Shown here: positions 14,630 through 14,902 of the stretch, in pieces
How the letters are laid out: every line of letters starts with the position of its first letter
Numbering within the stretch: position 1 is the first letter of the stretch
Assembly: GCA_039180865.1 (NCBI GenBank)
Contig: JBCDCZ010000095.1
Coordinates: forward strand, 1-14,902
Reading direction: 5' to 3'
Length of the DNA: 14,902 bases
DNA from: JBCDCU01 sp039180865
GTDB lineage: Bacteria > Pseudomonadota > Alphaproteobacteria > Rhizobiales > JACESI01
The notes under the pieces: model-generated
Databases searched by the model: none
The model's input: the letters and a program-made list of their open reading frames with translations, nothing else
Told to the model about the DNA's origin: nothing
Made by a program: the position numbers and the translations under genes

Positions 14630-14902
14630 ATGACTTTCAGGCTTCGGGAGAATCAATCTGGCAATTTCATGAAAATTGCCGGTTTCGCCTTTGTGGTGTT
14701 CCTTGTTTCGACTTTACCATTGAGGGCAGGTGTTGCGGATAACTTGCAACACCTCCTTGAACGGCAAAGTATAACAGTGTTCGCATCGGCCTACGACACG
14801 GCCCCGTTGAGGGCTGCTTATGAGGCACGCGGCTTTGACCCGGTCTGGGTCAATGACAATGGTGTGTCGGAGAGAGGGTACGATCTTGTCAAAGTCCTAT
14901 CC
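14630..14902 (+). CDS. Probable L,D-transpeptidase (YcbB/LdtD-like), N-terminal fragment cut by the window end
   Basis: The first 91 codons of a gene running off the window. The ATG at 14630 follows a strong GGGGGAGGGG ribosome binding site. Residues 1-34 look like a signal peptide (basic start, hydrophobic FAFVVFLVSTLP at 19-30, then RAGVA). The segment LRAAYEARGFDPVWVNDNGV (60-79), then SERGYDLVKVLS, matches the N-terminal scaffold of YcbB-type L,D-transpeptidases, where a short helix ends in ARGFxPxWV followed by a helix containing RG..L...L. These periplasmic enzymes form 3-3 peptidoglycan cross-links. The catalytic YkuD domain with its SHGCxR motif would lie beyond the window, so the assignment rests only on the N-terminal pattern. 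The 171-base gap suggests its own transcription unit. Confidence 0.65.
   Translation, partial: MTFRLRENQSGNFMKIAGFAFVVFLVSTLPLRAGVADNLQHLLERQSITVFASAYDTAPLRAAYEARGFDPVWVNDNGVSERGYDLVKVLS

Noticed and set aside
1..14902. Search for CRISPR arrays, insertion sequences, integrases, toxin-antitoxin pairs or known defence genes
   Set aside because: No regularly spaced direct repeats, transposase motifs or matching gene pairs were found; the window looks like ordinary chromosomal content.

Overview
The window is chromosomal-looking DNA from an alphaproteobacterium, most likely of the Hyphomicrobiales (Rhizobiales). This rests on the style of the proteins (alpha-type CspA, cytochrome c' paired with cytochrome b561, DgoR-like GntR regulator, Tro/Mnt-type metal importer), moderate GC content and frequent ATGA stop/start overlaps. 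This is an inference; no rRNA or other taxonomic marker is present. I see no insertion sequence, phage gene, tRNA or CRISPR array.

Layout, left to right. (1) 165-1967 (+): an MsbA-type ABC exporter half-transporter, converging on (2) a three-gene minus-strand group read from 4600 down to 2000: periplasmic cytochrome c', membrane cytochrome b561, and a radical SAM enzyme with an extra C-terminal cysteine cluster. (3) 5085-4879 (-): a cold-shock protein with a clear terminator, divergent from (4) 5387-6496 (+): a compact RecD-like SF1 helicase, which converges within 5 bases on (5) 7188-6502 (-): an NnrU/isoprenylcysteine-methyltransferase-like membrane protein. (6) 7451-8725 (+): a GT4 glycosyltransferase. 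(7) 8901-10288 (+): a DgoR-like GntR/FCD regulator overlapping a DsbA/2-hydroxychromene-2-carboxylate-isomerase-like protein by ATGA. (8) 10429-14458 (+): a four-gene divalent-metal ABC importer (binding protein, ATPase, two permeases). (9) 14630 to the window end: the N-terminus of a probable L,D-transpeptidase.

How the genes work together. The best-defined system is the metal importer. Its binding protein shows a His-His-His-Asp ligand set without a His-rich loop, there are two different ABC-3 permeases as in TroABCD/SitABCD/MntABCD, and its promoter region carries four TTGCAA-like hexamers spaced exactly 11 bp apart, which looks like a Fur/Mur-family operator. Together these favour manganese (or iron) rather than zinc. 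The first permease has a roughly 110-residue cytoplasmic tail that reads like a degenerate DtxR/MntR winged-helix and dimerisation region.

The least explained part is the cytochrome c' / cytochrome b561 / radical SAM group, where electron-transfer haem proteins are directly upstream of a radical SAM enzyme of unknown substrate. Several intergenic regions contain strong inverted repeats, two of them sharing a 13-base palindromic word.
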